A stretch of 64,000 bases of DNA from Microbacterium hominis (GCF_013282805.1 NZ_CP054038.1:3286001-3350000), one strand, 5' to 3'; positions 52,663 through 61,247 are shown, numbered from the stretch's first letter. Numbers and translations are program-made. The notes: generated by a model not told the origin, from the sequence alone.

Positions 52663-52725
52663 AGCGTCGTTATCGACGGCGCGCAAATCCGCGTCATCCC
52701 CGATCCTGAGCGCCTCGCCGATTAG
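52663..52725 (+). pseudogene. Duplicated 3' end of a Rieske ferredoxin gene
   Basis: Directly after the Rieske stop, in the same frame, the sequence reads SVVIDGAQIRVIPDPERLAD and a stop, matching the gene's own last residues (TVEGTEIRVTPNPARIAP). It is a diverged second copy of the C terminus, left from a second ferredoxin gene or a tandem duplication. Its stop overlaps the LysR stop (convergent). Confidence 0.8.
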
Positions 52726-53651
52726 CAGACGTCACCATCATCTGCCTCGACGGATTCCGCGAACGTCTCGAGTAGTCGTTCGCGGAACCACACGTGGGCG
52801 GGGTCACTGTCACGGCTTTCGTGCCACCACAGCAGCAACTCGATACCAGCCGGCTCGAACGGCGCCGCGACGAACACTGTCCTCGTCGGCGGGCCCAGAC
52901 GCTCGGCCAGCACGCGAGGCACCACCGCGACGAGATCGGTGCCCGCGACCACCGACGGTAGCGACAGGAACGCTGCGCTGGTCACACGGGGCGCCGCCCG
53001 CTCCCCGGGGAGCTCGCGCAGTCGCCGGTCGGCGGGCGTGAAGTGAATGCGGCCGAAGTCCGCGACGGCGCTGGGCAAACGCGCGAAGTCCTCGAACGTC
53101 AGCTCCCCGTCCGCGATCGCCGGGTTCGCGGGGTCGAGCAGGCAGACGTACTCGTCGGCGAGGAGGGGTGCGCTGCGTCCCTCGATGCCCACCTCGGGTA
53201 CTGTGACGACGAAGTCGTGCGTGAACAGATCCCGCTCGCTCTCAATCGGCCGTTCCGGTAACGGGATCACATCGACCGCGAATCCAGGCGCTTCGGCGAC
53301 CGCAGCAGCGATGGCTTCGTGGAGCCGCATGGCGCCGTAGTCCGTCATCATGATCGAGAAGCGCCGATGGTGCTCCGAAGGGTCGAACCGGGCATCACCG
53401 GCAAGCACCCGCTCGATCCGGGGCACAGCGGCCTGCACCTGCGGCAGCAGCACACGCGCGAGGGGCGTCAGGGCATACTCACGACCCACCCGCACCAGCA
53501 ACTCGTCGTGGAACACCGCGCGCAGCCGCGCCAAAGCCGAGCTCATGGACGACTGACCCATCTGCACACGCTGTGCGGCACGGGTGACGTTGGCCTCTTC
53601 GAGCAGCGCGCGCAACGGCACGAGCAAGTTGAGGTCGTGGTCGGCGCCCAT
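52722..53651 (-). CDS. LysR-family regulator
   Basis: A 309-residue LysR-type regulator (LTTR). The HTH covers LVPLRALLEEANVTRAAQRV and QSSMSSALARLRAVFHDELL, followed by an effector domain. NodD/PcpR-like features such as DYGAMRLHEAI are seen. ATG 53651 is used; upstream frames look non-coding. It is convergent with the Rieske gene and faces the ABC importer at 53828. LTTRs of the FdeR/NodD type respond to flavonoids or nitro/chloro-aromatics, so it may sense the pathway substrate. Confidence 0.9.
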   Translation of the reverse strand: MGADHDLNLLVPLRALLEEANVTRAAQRVQMGQSSMSSALARLRAVFHDELLVRVGREYALTPLARVLLPQVQAAVPRIERVLAGDARFDPSEHHRRFSIMMTDYGAMRLHEAIAAAVAEAPGFAVDVIPLPERPIESERDLFTHDFVVTVPEVGIEGRSAPLLADEYVCLLDPANPAIADGELTFEDFARLPSAVADFGRIHFTPADRRLRELPGERAAPRVTSAAFLSLPSVVAGTDLVAVVPRVLAERLGPPTRTVFVAAPFEPAGIELLLWWHESRDSDPAHVWFRERLLETFAESVEADDGDVC

Positions 53652-53827
53652 GAGTGGATGGTACCGGCCAAGGTGTCGACCGCCCGATGCAAGCCATCGG
53701 CAGCTCGATGTTCCCGATCCAGCGCGTGAGCGGTGAGATGAGCCCGTTGGCGACGACGCCAGCACCAGAGCGAGGCAATGAGGCCGTGCATAGGTCGACG
53801 CCTCCAGACACAGCAGGAGTGTGCCAG

Positions 53828-54985
53828 GTGAAGACGACAGTCAGAAGCATCCAGGTCGTGATGGTGGGTGCCGCGATCGCATTCGCGATCACGGCGTGTT
53901 CGGACGGCGGGGCGACTCCCGACGAGACAGGCGGGAGTACCACTGCCGAAATGAGCCCCGAGGCGCAGGCGGCGCTCGAGCGAGCGTATGAGGGCATCGG
54001 CTCCGATCTGGCCGATCTGGCGCCGACCGCTTCGGGCGACGCGCTGAACCTGTACGTCGTTTCTTGCGGCGAGCAGATCCCCGGCTGCGCGGTGCCGGCG
54101 GCCGCCGCCGCCGAGGCCGGCGAGATCGCCGGATGGACTGCCACCGTCGCTGACGGCAAGCTCAACCCCGAGGGCTTTGCCACCGCGATCCGGCAGGCAA
54201 TCGCAGGCGGCGCGGACATCATCGTTCCGATCGGTATCGGCTGCGGCATCGCACAGGCGGCATTCCAGGAAGCGGTCGACGCGGGCATCACGATCGTCGG
54301 CGGCGGCGGAGTGGACGACTGCGAACCGAAGCTCTGGGCTGCCCAACGGCTGTGGCTGTCGGACTACACCCCGATCGAGCAGTGGAACGCCTTCGGTCAG
54401 CTGCAGGCGGACTACGCGTTCGGCAAGACCGACGGCGATGTGAAGCCGGTTGTGCTGAACTTCACCGGGCAGGTGTGGGGGCCCTGGATCACCGACGGCT
54501 TCCTCGCGGAGCTCGAAGAGCTGGGTGGCAGCGGAGAGGCACTGGCCACCATCGACATCTCCGACCCCGAGGTCGCCGACGGTTCGTTTGTCCAGAAGGT
54601 CACCACGGCGCTCCTGGCAGAGCCGGACGCCAACGTCCTGATCGTGCCGATCGATGCGTGGCTGACCAACGGCCTCGCGGCCGCGATCGTTCAGGCAGGC
54701 CTTGACGAGCAGCTGCTCGTGGTCAGCCGCGCAGGCGATGCGCCGGCACTCGACCTGATCCGCCAGGGAGGTTCGGGTATCGATGCGACCATCGGTTCAG
54801 CCGTCGAGTGGGGTGCTTGGGGCTCGATCGACACGGCTCTGCGAGTGCTTGCGGGCGAGCAGCCGGTCGACATCGGCGAGTCGATGCAGGCGATCGACGC
54901 GGACCACAACATGGTCGATTCCGGTTCGTATCAGGGATCAGTCGATTTCCGCGACCTCTTCAGCACCGCGTGGGGCGCGAACTGA
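53828..54985 (+). CDS. ABC importer binding lipoprotein, CUT2/ribose type
   Basis: A 385-residue periplasmic-binding-fold lipoprotein: signal core VVMVGAAIAFAI, lipobox ITAC with Cys about 24, then a family 2 binding domain (DIIVPIGIGCGIAQAAFQEA; VVSRAGDAPALDLIRQGG). GTG 53828 is the start, with AGGAG 9-13 bases upstream. It leads an importer operon with an ATPase and permease, divergent from the LysR gene, and a strong hairpin follows it. The ligand may be the island's substrate or a sugar conjugate. It is not a classical ribose binder by context. Confidence 0.9.
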   Translation: MKTTVRSIQVVMVGAAIAFAITACSDGGATPDETGGSTTAEMSPEAQAALERAYEGIGSDLADLAPTASGDALNLYVVSCGEQIPGCAVPAAAAAEAGEIAGWTATVADGKLNPEGFATAIRQAIAGGADIIVPIGIGCGIAQAAFQEAVDAGITIVGGGGVDDCEPKLWAAQRLWLSDYTPIEQWNAFGQLQADYAFGKTDGDVKPVVLNFTGQVWGPWITDGFLAELEELGGSGEALATIDISDPEVADGSFVQKVTTALLAEPDANVLIVPIDAWLTNGLAAAIVQAGLDEQLLVVSRAGDAPALDLIRQGGSGIDATIGSAVEWGAWGSIDTALRVLAGEQPVDIGESMQAIDADHNMVDSGSYQGSVDFRDLFSTAWGAN

Positions 54986-55001
54986 CGCGCAGCCTCGCCG
55001 C

Positions 55002-55035
55002 AACGGGCTCCGCGCCATCGAGCGCGGAGCCCGTT
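55002..55035 (+). terminator. Hairpin between binding-protein and ATPase genes
   Basis: A perfect 14-bp inverted repeat (AACGGGCTCCGCGC and complement) with a 6-base loop, 17 bases after the binding-protein stop. It is likely an attenuator that lets the binding protein outnumber the membrane complex. Confidence 0.7.
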
Positions 55036-55161
55036 CGTCGTCCATGGCGTCGGCGAGGCGGATCCGATAGCAGCCATCGTCACGACGACGTTCTCGCCGA
55101 ACGCGCTGCATGGTTGCATCAGGGCCAGTGGCAGAGCGGCCACTGCGACGAAGGAGTCCTC

Positions 55162-56739
55162 ATGAGCGCATCGGCCAGCCCGGACCTCGCTCTCGAGGTG
55201 AGCGCGCTGACCAAGTCTTTCGGTGGCACGCGAGCGTTGCGGGGCGCGACCCTGTCTGTGCGCGTCGGCACCGTGCACGCACTGCTGGGCGGCAACGGCT
55301 CGGGCAAGAGCACGGCGATCAAGCTGCTCGCGGGCGTCTACGACGCCGACGCGGGCGACCTGCGCGTCTTCGGCGTCCATCACCCGCTCGACAGCTGGTC
55401 TGCGTCGGCCGCGGCCAATGCAGGGCTGCGCTTCGTCCACCAGGACCTCGGGCTGTTCGAGCAGCTGTCGATCGCCGAGAACTTCGCCATCGATGCCGGG
55501 TATCCCCGCAACGCACTGGGCGGGATCGATTGGCGGATGCTGCGCCGTGACGTCTCTCGCGTGCTCGCCGAGTATGAACTGGACGTCGATCCGACCATGC
55601 CGGTCGGACGACTGCGGCCATCCGACCGCGCGATGGTCGCGATCGCACGTGCGCTTCAAGGGAGCGAGGCGGGACGCCTCGTGCTCGTCCTTGATGAGCC
55701 CACCGCCACTCTGGCAGCGCACGAGTCGCGGATCCTGCTGGACCGTGTGCGGCGCCTTGCCGACCGTGGACAGACCGTCGTCATCGTCAGTCATCGCCTA
55801 CAGGAAGTGCTGTCGATCGCGGATGACTTCACCGTCTTCCGCGATGGACGCGTCGCCGGCGCCCTCGTGGACTCCCAGCCGAGCGAGGAGGAGCTCATCG
55901 GGATCATGGCCGGCGGCTCCACCGTCGCGCTGCGGCCCACCGGTGAGACGAGCCATTCGACCGGGGCGGTCACGCTCGAGGTGCGCGGCCTGGTCTCAGG
56001 TCCGCTGCGCGGGGTCGATCTCGCCGTGCACCGCGGCGAGATCGTGGGCATCGCCGGCCTGGTCGGCAGCGGCCGATCCTCGTTGCTCAAGGTCCTCTTC
56101 GGTGCGGTCTCTCCCCAGGCGGGCGTGATGGCGATTGATGGCGAGGCATACTGCCCGCGTCACGTTCCCGATGCCATGGAAGCAGGGGTGGCGCTGGTTC
56201 CCGAGAACCGAGTGCGTGAAGCCGCCTTCATGGACCGGTCAGTGCGAGAGAACCTCGCCGTAGCGATGCTCACCGAGTATTTCCGGGGTCGATGGATGCC
56301 GCGCCGCCGTGAGCGCGTGGCTGCGGCATCCCTCATTCGGTCCTTCGGTGTCAAGGTCGCCGGACCCGACTCCCTGTTCAGTTCGATGTCGGGCGGCAAC
56401 CAGCAGAAGGTGGTCCTCGCGCGCTGGTTGCAGCGCACACCGCGACTACTCCTGCTTGACGAGCCCACCCAAGGCGTGGACGTGATGAGTCGCGCTGACA
56501 TCTACACCACCATCCGTGCCGCCGCGGGCGAGGGCTGCGCCGTGGTCGTCGCTTCGAGCGACATGACCGAGTTGCATGCCCTGTGCGACCGCATCGCGTT
56601 TCTGGCCCGGGGACGCATCGTCGACGAGGTGGCCGCCGCCGACACCGACATCGACGAACTGACCGCTCTGCTGCTGAGAACCGACGGTGCCGCATCGGCG
56701 GCCTCCAGCCTCAGCCGTCCCGAGGAGACATCATCATGA
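55162..56739 (+). CDS. ABC importer ATPase with two ABC domains
   Basis: A 525-residue CUT2-type (RbsA-like) double ATPase. The first domain has Walker A GGNGSGKST near 43 and Walker B LVLDEPT; its signature is degenerate (LRPSDRAMVAIA). The second has a non-canonical Walker A GLVGSGRSS near 300 and signature SGGNQQK near 412, as is usual in this family. AAGGAG lies 5 bases before ATG 55162. It is coupled to the permease gene (ATGA). Confidence 0.94.
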   Translation: MSASASPDLALEVSALTKSFGGTRALRGATLSVRVGTVHALLGGNGSGKSTAIKLLAGVYDADAGDLRVFGVHHPLDSWSASAAANAGLRFVHQDLGLFEQLSIAENFAIDAGYPRNALGGIDWRMLRRDVSRVLAEYELDVDPTMPVGRLRPSDRAMVAIARALQGSEAGRLVLVLDEPTATLAAHESRILLDRVRRLADRGQTVVIVSHRLQEVLSIADDFTVFRDGRVAGALVDSQPSEEELIGIMAGGSTVALRPTGETSHSTGAVTLEVRGLVSGPLRGVDLAVHRGEIVGIAGLVGSGRSSLLKVLFGAVSPQAGVMAIDGEAYCPRHVPDAMEAGVALVPENRVREAAFMDRSVRENLAVAMLTEYFRGRWMPRRRERVAAASLIRSFGVKVAGPDSLFSSMSGGNQQKVVLARWLQRTPRLLLLDEPTQGVDVMSRADIYTTIRAAAGEGCAVVVASSDMTELHALCDRIAFLARGRIVDEVAAADTDIDELTALLLRTDGAASAASSLSRPEETSS

Positions 56740-57761
56740 CCAACACCACCGCCCCTCCGACATCCGTGACAGACACCGACGTCGTCCCGACACACCGCAG
56801 GCCGTCGCGCGTCGGGAGGTTCTTCGAGAACTACGCGTTGGTCATCCTCACCGTCACGGTGTACGCATTCTTCAGCGTGCTCCCCGCGTCCAGCGCCGCT
56901 TTCCCGACCGTGAACAACCTCAACGTGATCCTCGGCAGTCAGGCGGTGGTTGCGACAATCGCGCTCGCGGCTCTCTTCCCTTTGGTCGCGGGATACTTCG
57001 ACTTCTCGCTGGGCGCGATCGCCGCGATGGCGCAGGTCCTGTCAGCGGGTTTCATGGTCAACGCTGGTCTTCCGTTGTGGGCAGCGGTGATCTTGCCGAT
57101 CCTCATCGCCGGAGTCGTCGGGCTGCTGAACGGCTACTTCGTCACCCGCCTGCACATGAGCCCGTTCGTCACGACTCTCGCGATGGCGATGCTGATCTCG
57201 GGCGTGACGCTGTGGTACACCAGCGGACAGACGATCGTTGCCGGGATTGATCCGGCCATCACCCGGTTCGGCTCGGCGCGCTTCCTGGGCCTCCCTGCGG
57301 TGGTGTACGTCGTTCTCGGGCTCGCCGCGGTGGCGTGGTACCTGCTCACCCACACGCCCTTCGGCCGCTCGCTGTACGCCATCGGCTCGAACGCGGCTTC
57401 GGCCCGCCTCGTCGGTGTGCGGGTGGACCGCAACGTGTGGTGGACATTCGTCGTCTCGGCTGTCATCGCGGGTGGCGCGGGTGTCATGCAGCTCTCACGT
57501 ATGGGCAGCGCCACCGCCTCTGCCGGTAACGAGCTGCTCTTTCCGGCTCTCGCCGCCGTCTTCCTGGGTGCCACCACCATCGTCCCGGGGTTCTTCAACG
57601 TGGTAGGGACGATCGTGGGTGCGGTCTTCGTCTCCATCTCCGTCTCCGGCCTCACGCTGTCAGGGGCGAGCGGCTGGGCAGCGAACGTCTTCAACGGCAT
57701 CGCACTGCTCGGCGCCGTCGCGCTGTCGACATACCTCGGCCGCCGCAGACGGCGCGGCTGA
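56736..57761 (+). CDS. ABC importer permease, CUT2/ribose type
   Basis: A 341-residue permease with about nine or ten helices (ALVILTVTVYAFFSVLP; IAALFPLVAGYFDFSLG-like segment; MSPFVTTLAMAMLISG). The family motif GRSLYAIGSNAASARLVGVR near residue 230 is clear. It overlaps the ATPase gene by ATGA and completes the importer. The operon ends here; a gene fragment follows 37 bases on. Confidence 0.94.
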   Translation: MTNTTAPPTSVTDTDVVPTHRRPSRVGRFFENYALVILTVTVYAFFSVLPASSAAFPTVNNLNVILGSQAVVATIALAALFPLVAGYFDFSLGAIAAMAQVLSAGFMVNAGLPLWAAVILPILIAGVVGLLNGYFVTRLHMSPFVTTLAMAMLISGVTLWYTSGQTIVAGIDPAITRFGSARFLGLPAVVYVVLGLAAVAWYLLTHTPFGRSLYAIGSNAASARLVGVRVDRNVWWTFVVSAVIAGGAGVMQLSRMGSATASAGNELLFPALAAVFLGATTIVPGFFNVVGTIVGAVFVSISVSGLTLSGASGWAANVFNGIALLGAVALSTYLGRRRRRG

Positions 57762-57798
57762 TCGAGGCAGCCGCGCGCAAGGCTGAGAGGATGTGCTC

Positions 57799-57873
57799 GT
57801 GAGTGACGTGCGCAAGCTCGACCTCAACCTCGTGGTCGTCCTCGATGCCGTGCTGGCCGAGCGCAACCTCAAG
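57799..57873 (+). pseudogene. LysR 5' fragment
   Basis: From GTG 57799, with GAGAGG 9 bases before it, the frame reads DVRKLDLNLVVVLDAVLAER and NL, the exact opening of a LysR-type HTH, then switches to unrelated sequence. The rest of that regulator is gone. The switch marks the junction between cargo and the recombination genes. Confidence 0.7.
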
Positions 57874-58293
57874 GCGGTCACAAACATCGCCACCCGCGAC
57901 GATGTCGAGGTGAACTACCCCACCGTCGCGAAGGTCGGGATGCAGGCGATCGTGCAGGCCGCAGCCGTGCGATGCATCTTCCTCACCCTTGAGGAGGAGA
58001 GCGATCCGAAGGCTGTGTGGCTCTCGGTCGATCAGCTGACGGCATCCGAGGGTCGCATCCTGCCGCCGCTCGTAGCCGCCGAGGTCATCAAGCGCGGAGG
58101 CAGTGCACTGCGTATGGAAGTCGTGGAACTGCTCTACGGCAGTGCGGCACTGGCCGGACTGCCGCCGGCGAAGCGAATCCAGCACGAACTCGGGATCCCC
58201 CACCGCACCGCATCGCAGTGGATCATCGACGCACGCAAGGCGGGGCGCCTGGATGGCATGAACTACAACGCCGGCCGCCCCGCAGGTGCTTGA
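57799..58293 (+). CDS. Helix-turn-helix protein fused to a LysR start
   Basis: A 164-residue frame. After the LysR-like opening (first 25 residues) the remainder (EVIKRGGSALRMEVVELLYG; PPAKRIQHELGIPHRTASQW) is a protein with a C-terminal helix-turn-helix that I know only as a type found beside actinobacterial integrases. It may be a control protein of the element whose own N terminus was replaced. It overlaps the excisionase-like gene by 8 bases. Whether it is made and works is uncertain. Confidence 0.6.
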   Translation: MSDVRKLDLNLVVVLDAVLAERNLKAVTNIATRDDVEVNYPTVAKVGMQAIVQAAAVRCIFLTLEEESDPKAVWLSVDQLTASEGRILPPLVAAEVIKRGGSALRMEVVELLYGSAALAGLPPAKRIQHELGIPHRTASQWIIDARKAGRLDGMNYNAGRPAGA

Positions 58294-58540
58294 GTACTTC
58301 GAAACACAGACTGAAGAGATCGTCGACGAGGCGGACGCACCACCGGTCCCGCACGACGATCACCTTGAGTGCTTCTTCTACTCCGAAGCTGAGGCCGCCG
58401 ATCGCCTCGGGATCCACCGGACGACCCTCCGCGCCCTCGCCCTGCAGGGCAAGTCACCGGTCGAGCCAATCCCGCTCACGGATCATCGCCGCGTCTACCG
58501 CCGGATCGACATCCACAGACTCGCCGGCATCGAGCCGTGA
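58286..58540 (+). CDS. Excisionase-like DNA-binding protein
   Basis: An 84-residue protein with a MerR/Xis-type winged helix (YSEAEAADRLGIHRTTLRAL ... YRRIDIHRLAG). Such proteins direct excision with a tyrosine integrase or act as small regulators. GTG 58286 lies within the previous frame and has no ribosome site of its own, so translation is coupled. Its stop overlaps the integrase start. Confidence 0.75.
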   Translation: MLEYFETQTEEIVDEADAPPVPHDDHLECFFYSEAEAADRLGIHRTTLRALALQGKSPVEPIPLTDHRRVYRRIDIHRLAGIEP

Positions 58541-59667
58541 GCATCGAGGTCCGCAAGACAGCTGATGGGCGCACGTACTACAAGGCGCGCGTGAAGTCTG
58601 GCCGCGAACTCATCGCCACCCGCGCGTTCGATACACGCCGCGAAGCGGAAGCGTGGGAACGCGACCAGAAGCATCGGATTGAAACCGGGAAGCCGCTACC
58701 CCCGAAGCGCACCTTCACACTCGGAAACCTGGTCGAGATGTTCCTCGAGGCACGCGCGAGCGGAAACCCTCACACAGTCGACACGGATCGACACAACATC
58801 GCCGCCCTTCCCAAGTCGCTGCTCATTCGTCCGCTGGCGTCAATACATGCCGAGGACATCCGCGCACACCTCATCCGGCAGCTTGTGAAGAAGAAGCCGT
58901 CCACGGTCGCGCGCGAGAAGACCACTCTGAGCGCGCTCTTCACGTACGCGTCGGAGCAGGGCCTTCTGCACCAGGCGCACCCCGTCCGGACGATGAAGAA
59001 GATCCCCGAGCTGAGCGCGTCCACCCAGCGCGCGATCAGCCCGAAGGATGTGCCCACTCCTACGCGTCTGGCCGAGGCGATCGCCACCGTAAGGGACAAG
59101 CGTCCCGATATCGCTGACGTGTTCGAGTTCATGTCGTTGACGGGCATCCGCTGGGGTGAGGCGCGAGCGCTTCGTGCCGAATCGATAGCTCTCCTGCCGT
59201 TCCCACAACTGATCGTCGAGCGATCTCACTCGGACCGCTACGACGAGAAGAACCCCAAGTCGTGGCGCGGCAAGCGAACCCTCCCTCTGTCACCACGAGC
59301 GCACGAGATCTTCCAGAAGTACGCGGCGCGCAAGCACCCCAACGACTACCTGTTCACCAACAAGCTGGGCGAACAACTCAGCGTCGGCGTCGTGCGAAAG
59401 TTCCCCCTCGGCTTCGAACGACACAACCTCCGCCACTACGCCGCGTCGACGTGGCTGCGCCTGGGCACTCCGGTCAACGAAGTTGCCGAGTACTTGGGTG
59501 ACGAGGCTCGCACCGTCCTCGCCGTCTACGCACACGTTCTGGGCGAGGATCAGCGGCGCGATCACGCCGAGAGATTGGCCCGCGCAGAGGGCGAGATTTC
59601 AGCGGGGGACCCCTGGGGGACCCCGGACCCGAACTTGGGGCCTTCGACGCGCAACATGCTCTTCTGA
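58537..59667 (+). CDS. Tyrosine recombinase (site-specific integrase)
   Basis: A 376-residue phage-type integrase: an N-terminal arm-binding region (TADGRTYYKARVKSGREL), SAM-like core-binding domain (residues 60-150), catalytic domain with Arg in LTGIRWGEARAL, HNLRHYA (HxxR) and the nucleophile Tyr in VYAHVLGE. At the usual second His/Trp there is Asp (EYLGDEARTV), a variant seen in actinobacterial integrases. GTG start overlaps the excisionase stop. It ends 40 bases before the tRNA-Ser(GCU) 3' end, its likely target. Its last residues GDPWGTPDPNLG and NMLF recur as relics at 30.6 kb. Confidence 0.95.
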   Translation: MSIEVRKTADGRTYYKARVKSGRELIATRAFDTRREAEAWERDQKHRIETGKPLPPKRTFTLGNLVEMFLEARASGNPHTVDTDRHNIAALPKSLLIRPLASIHAEDIRAHLIRQLVKKKPSTVAREKTTLSALFTYASEQGLLHQAHPVRTMKKIPELSASTQRAISPKDVPTPTRLAEAIATVRDKRPDIADVFEFMSLTGIRWGEARALRAESIALLPFPQLIVERSHSDRYDEKNPKSWRGKRTLPLSPRAHEIFQKYAARKHPNDYLFTNKLGEQLSVGVVRKFPLGFERHNLRHYAASTWLRLGTPVNEVAEYLGDEARTVLAVYAHVLGEDQRRDHAERLARAEGEISAGDPWGTPDPNLGPSTRNMLF

Positions 59668-59677
59668 GCCGAACGCG

Positions 59678-59704
59678 AAAACCCCCGGTTTACCGGGGGT
59701 TTTT
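59678..59704. terminator. Bidirectional terminator between integrase and tRNA-Ser
   Basis: CCCCCGG-TTTA-CCGGGGG stem with TTTTT after and AAAA before. It ends the integrase transcript and, on the other strand, the tRNA transcript. Confidence 0.88.
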
Positions 59705-59765
59705 CTGCGGAGACGGAGGGATTTGAACCCTCGGTCCCCTTGCGAGGACTCCACCTTAGCAGGGT
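59696..59765. repeat. Right attachment repeat inside tRNA-Ser(GCU)
   Basis: A 70-base sequence identical by eye to 37743-37812, spanning from the terminator into the anticodon loop of the tRNA. It is the right edge of the island. Confidence 0.88.
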
Positions 59766-59796
59766 GGTGCACTAGGCCTGACTATGCGACGTCTCC
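59708..59796 (-). tRNA. tRNA-Ser(GCU)
   Basis: An 89-base class II tRNA. The acceptor arms GGAGACG/CGTCTCC pair; the anticodon stem CCACC/GGTGG encloses loop CTGCTAA, anticodon GCU; a long variable arm (CTCGCAAGGGGAC region) marks serine; the T arm is GAGGGTTCAAATCCCTC. No CCA is encoded. Its 3' half is the island's attachment site and is restored by the element. Confidence 0.96.
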
Positions 59797-59906
59797 AGGC
59801 GCCCGACAGCCGAAGCCGCGCGGACGCGCTCAGCAATCATAACCGGTCGGCGCGGATATCCCGAACCGACCGAGTGTGCGGCGCCAGCCCGGCGGGATCC
59901 CGACTC

Positions 59907-61196
59907 TCAGCCGCCGAACCCGCGCAGGTTTCCGTTGGAGCAGGTGGCCTCCGCGGCGGTGGAGCCCTTGACGTTCTCCGGCAACGCGACCGAGGTCGGC
60001 GCGGGCGTCGGCGAAGCGCTCGGGGATGCCTCGGGCGACGCCTCGGCAGGTGTCGGCGTGGGGGTCACCGCCGCGTTGGGGTCGGCGACGGTGCCGTCGA
60101 AGGAACCCGCCTCGTTGGTGAAGCTCACCGACTCGTTCGCCTCGAGCGCCGCCCACAGGGCGGCGGCGGAATCCTCGTCGGGCACCACGCGGTTGGTGTC
60201 GAACGGGTCTTCCAGCACGGGGTACTGAACGAAGGCGATGTCCTCGAACGGCACGTTCTTCACGGCCAGCGCGATCTGCGCGAGCGTCATCGGGTTGGTG
60301 AGGCTGCGGCTGGGCGTGATGTTCTCCACGGCCGTGCGCGCGAGCGTGAGCAGCGTGGTGGGGTTGGTGAGCGTCTCGGCGCTCACCACCTTGCGTGCCA
60401 GGCGCGACATGTACTGCTGCTGGTTCGCGATGCGGCCGAGGTCGGATCCGTCGCCGACGCCATGGCGGGTGCGCAGGAACTGCAGCGCGTCGACGCCGAC
60501 GACCTCGCGGGTGCCGGCCGGCCAGTCGATGCCCGTGAACCGGTCGCGGATGCCGCTGGCCAGACACACCTCGACAGGACCGATCGCGTTCGTGATCTCG
60601 ATCACGCCGCCCCAGGTGATCTTCGCGGCGAACGGGATGTTCTGACCACTGAGCGCAGAGACGGTCTTGGTGACGCAGGCGAGCCCGCCGATCCCGTAGG
60701 CCTCGTTGATCTGCGCCTTGGTGATCGCCTCCGTGGTCGTGCCGTCTTCGTCCGTGCACTCGGGGATCGGCACCATGAGATCGCGCGGGAAGGAGATGAC
60801 GGTGACCTTGCGCGGCTCGTCCGAGATGTGCACGAGCATGTTCACATCGTTGAGCTCGACTTCGGCATCCGGTCCGGTGCAGCGCTCGCCGAAGATCGAG
60901 GCGTACTCGGGCTCGCAGGCGTCGGTGCCGGCGAGGAAGAGGTTCACGCCGCCCTCGATCGCGCCGATGTCGGGTGGCACCGACTCCTGCCCCTCGAGGT
61001 CGACCGCGTCGGAGGTGAAGCTGGTGGTGAAGTCGATCGCGGCATACGCGGCGACGCCGGCGCCGGAGACGAGCAGAACCGCGGCGATGATCCCGACCAC
61101 CCTGAGGAGCATCCCGAACGGGTGCGGCGACCGCAGCTCACCGTGACGCGCGACAGTGCGTCGGCGCCTCCTGGCGTGCGTGGTCGTCTCGTTCAC
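59907..61196 (-). CDS. LytR-CpsA-Psr (LCP) family wall-polymer transferase
   Basis: A 429-residue membrane-anchored protein. One N-terminal helix (LLRVVGIIAAVLLVSGAGVA) is followed by the LCP catalytic domain: DVNMLVHI, SFPRDLMVPIP, and RTRHGVGDGSDLGRIANQQQ with the conserved Arg/Asp. LCP enzymes transfer teichoic acids, arabinogalactan or other glycopolymers to peptidoglycan. A Pro/Ala/Ser-rich tail with a final Cys-containing segment follows. GTG 61196 has GAGAGG upstream. It lies between two tRNA-Ser genes outside the island. Confidence 0.92.
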   Translation of the reverse strand: MNETTTHARRRRRTVARHGELRSPHPFGMLLRVVGIIAAVLLVSGAGVAAYAAIDFTTSFTSDAVDLEGQESVPPDIGAIEGGVNLFLAGTDACEPEYASIFGERCTGPDAEVELNDVNMLVHISDEPRKVTVISFPRDLMVPIPECTDEDGTTTEAITKAQINEAYGIGGLACVTKTVSALSGQNIPFAAKITWGGVIEITNAIGPVEVCLASGIRDRFTGIDWPAGTREVVGVDALQFLRTRHGVGDGSDLGRIANQQQYMSRLARKVVSAETLTNPTTLLTLARTAVENITPSRSLTNPMTLAQIALAVKNVPFEDIAFVQYPVLEDPFDTNRVVPDEDSAAALWAALEANESVSFTNEAGSFDGTVADPNAAVTPTPTPAEASPEASPSASPTPAPTSVALPENVKGSTAAEATCSNGNLRGFGG

Positions 61197-61247
61197 AGGG
61201 CCTCTCAGGGGTCAAGATCTCTGGGGTCCCCCGACCCGTTGCATGAG

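Larger units (their letters stand above)
37743..59765. mobile_element. Integrated catabolic island in tRNA-Ser(GCU)
   Basis: Two 70-base direct repeats (37743-37812 and 59696-59765), identical by eye, bound about 22 kb. The right copy lies in the 3' half of an intact tRNA-Ser(GCU); the left copy holds only that 3' part. A tyrosine integrase and an excisionase-like gene lie just inside the right edge, as in many tRNA-targeting elements. The cargo is a P450/dioxygenase-type catabolic cluster with its own regulators and an ABC importer. No conjugation, replication or phage structural genes are seen, so it probably moves only with help. Confidence 0.8.
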
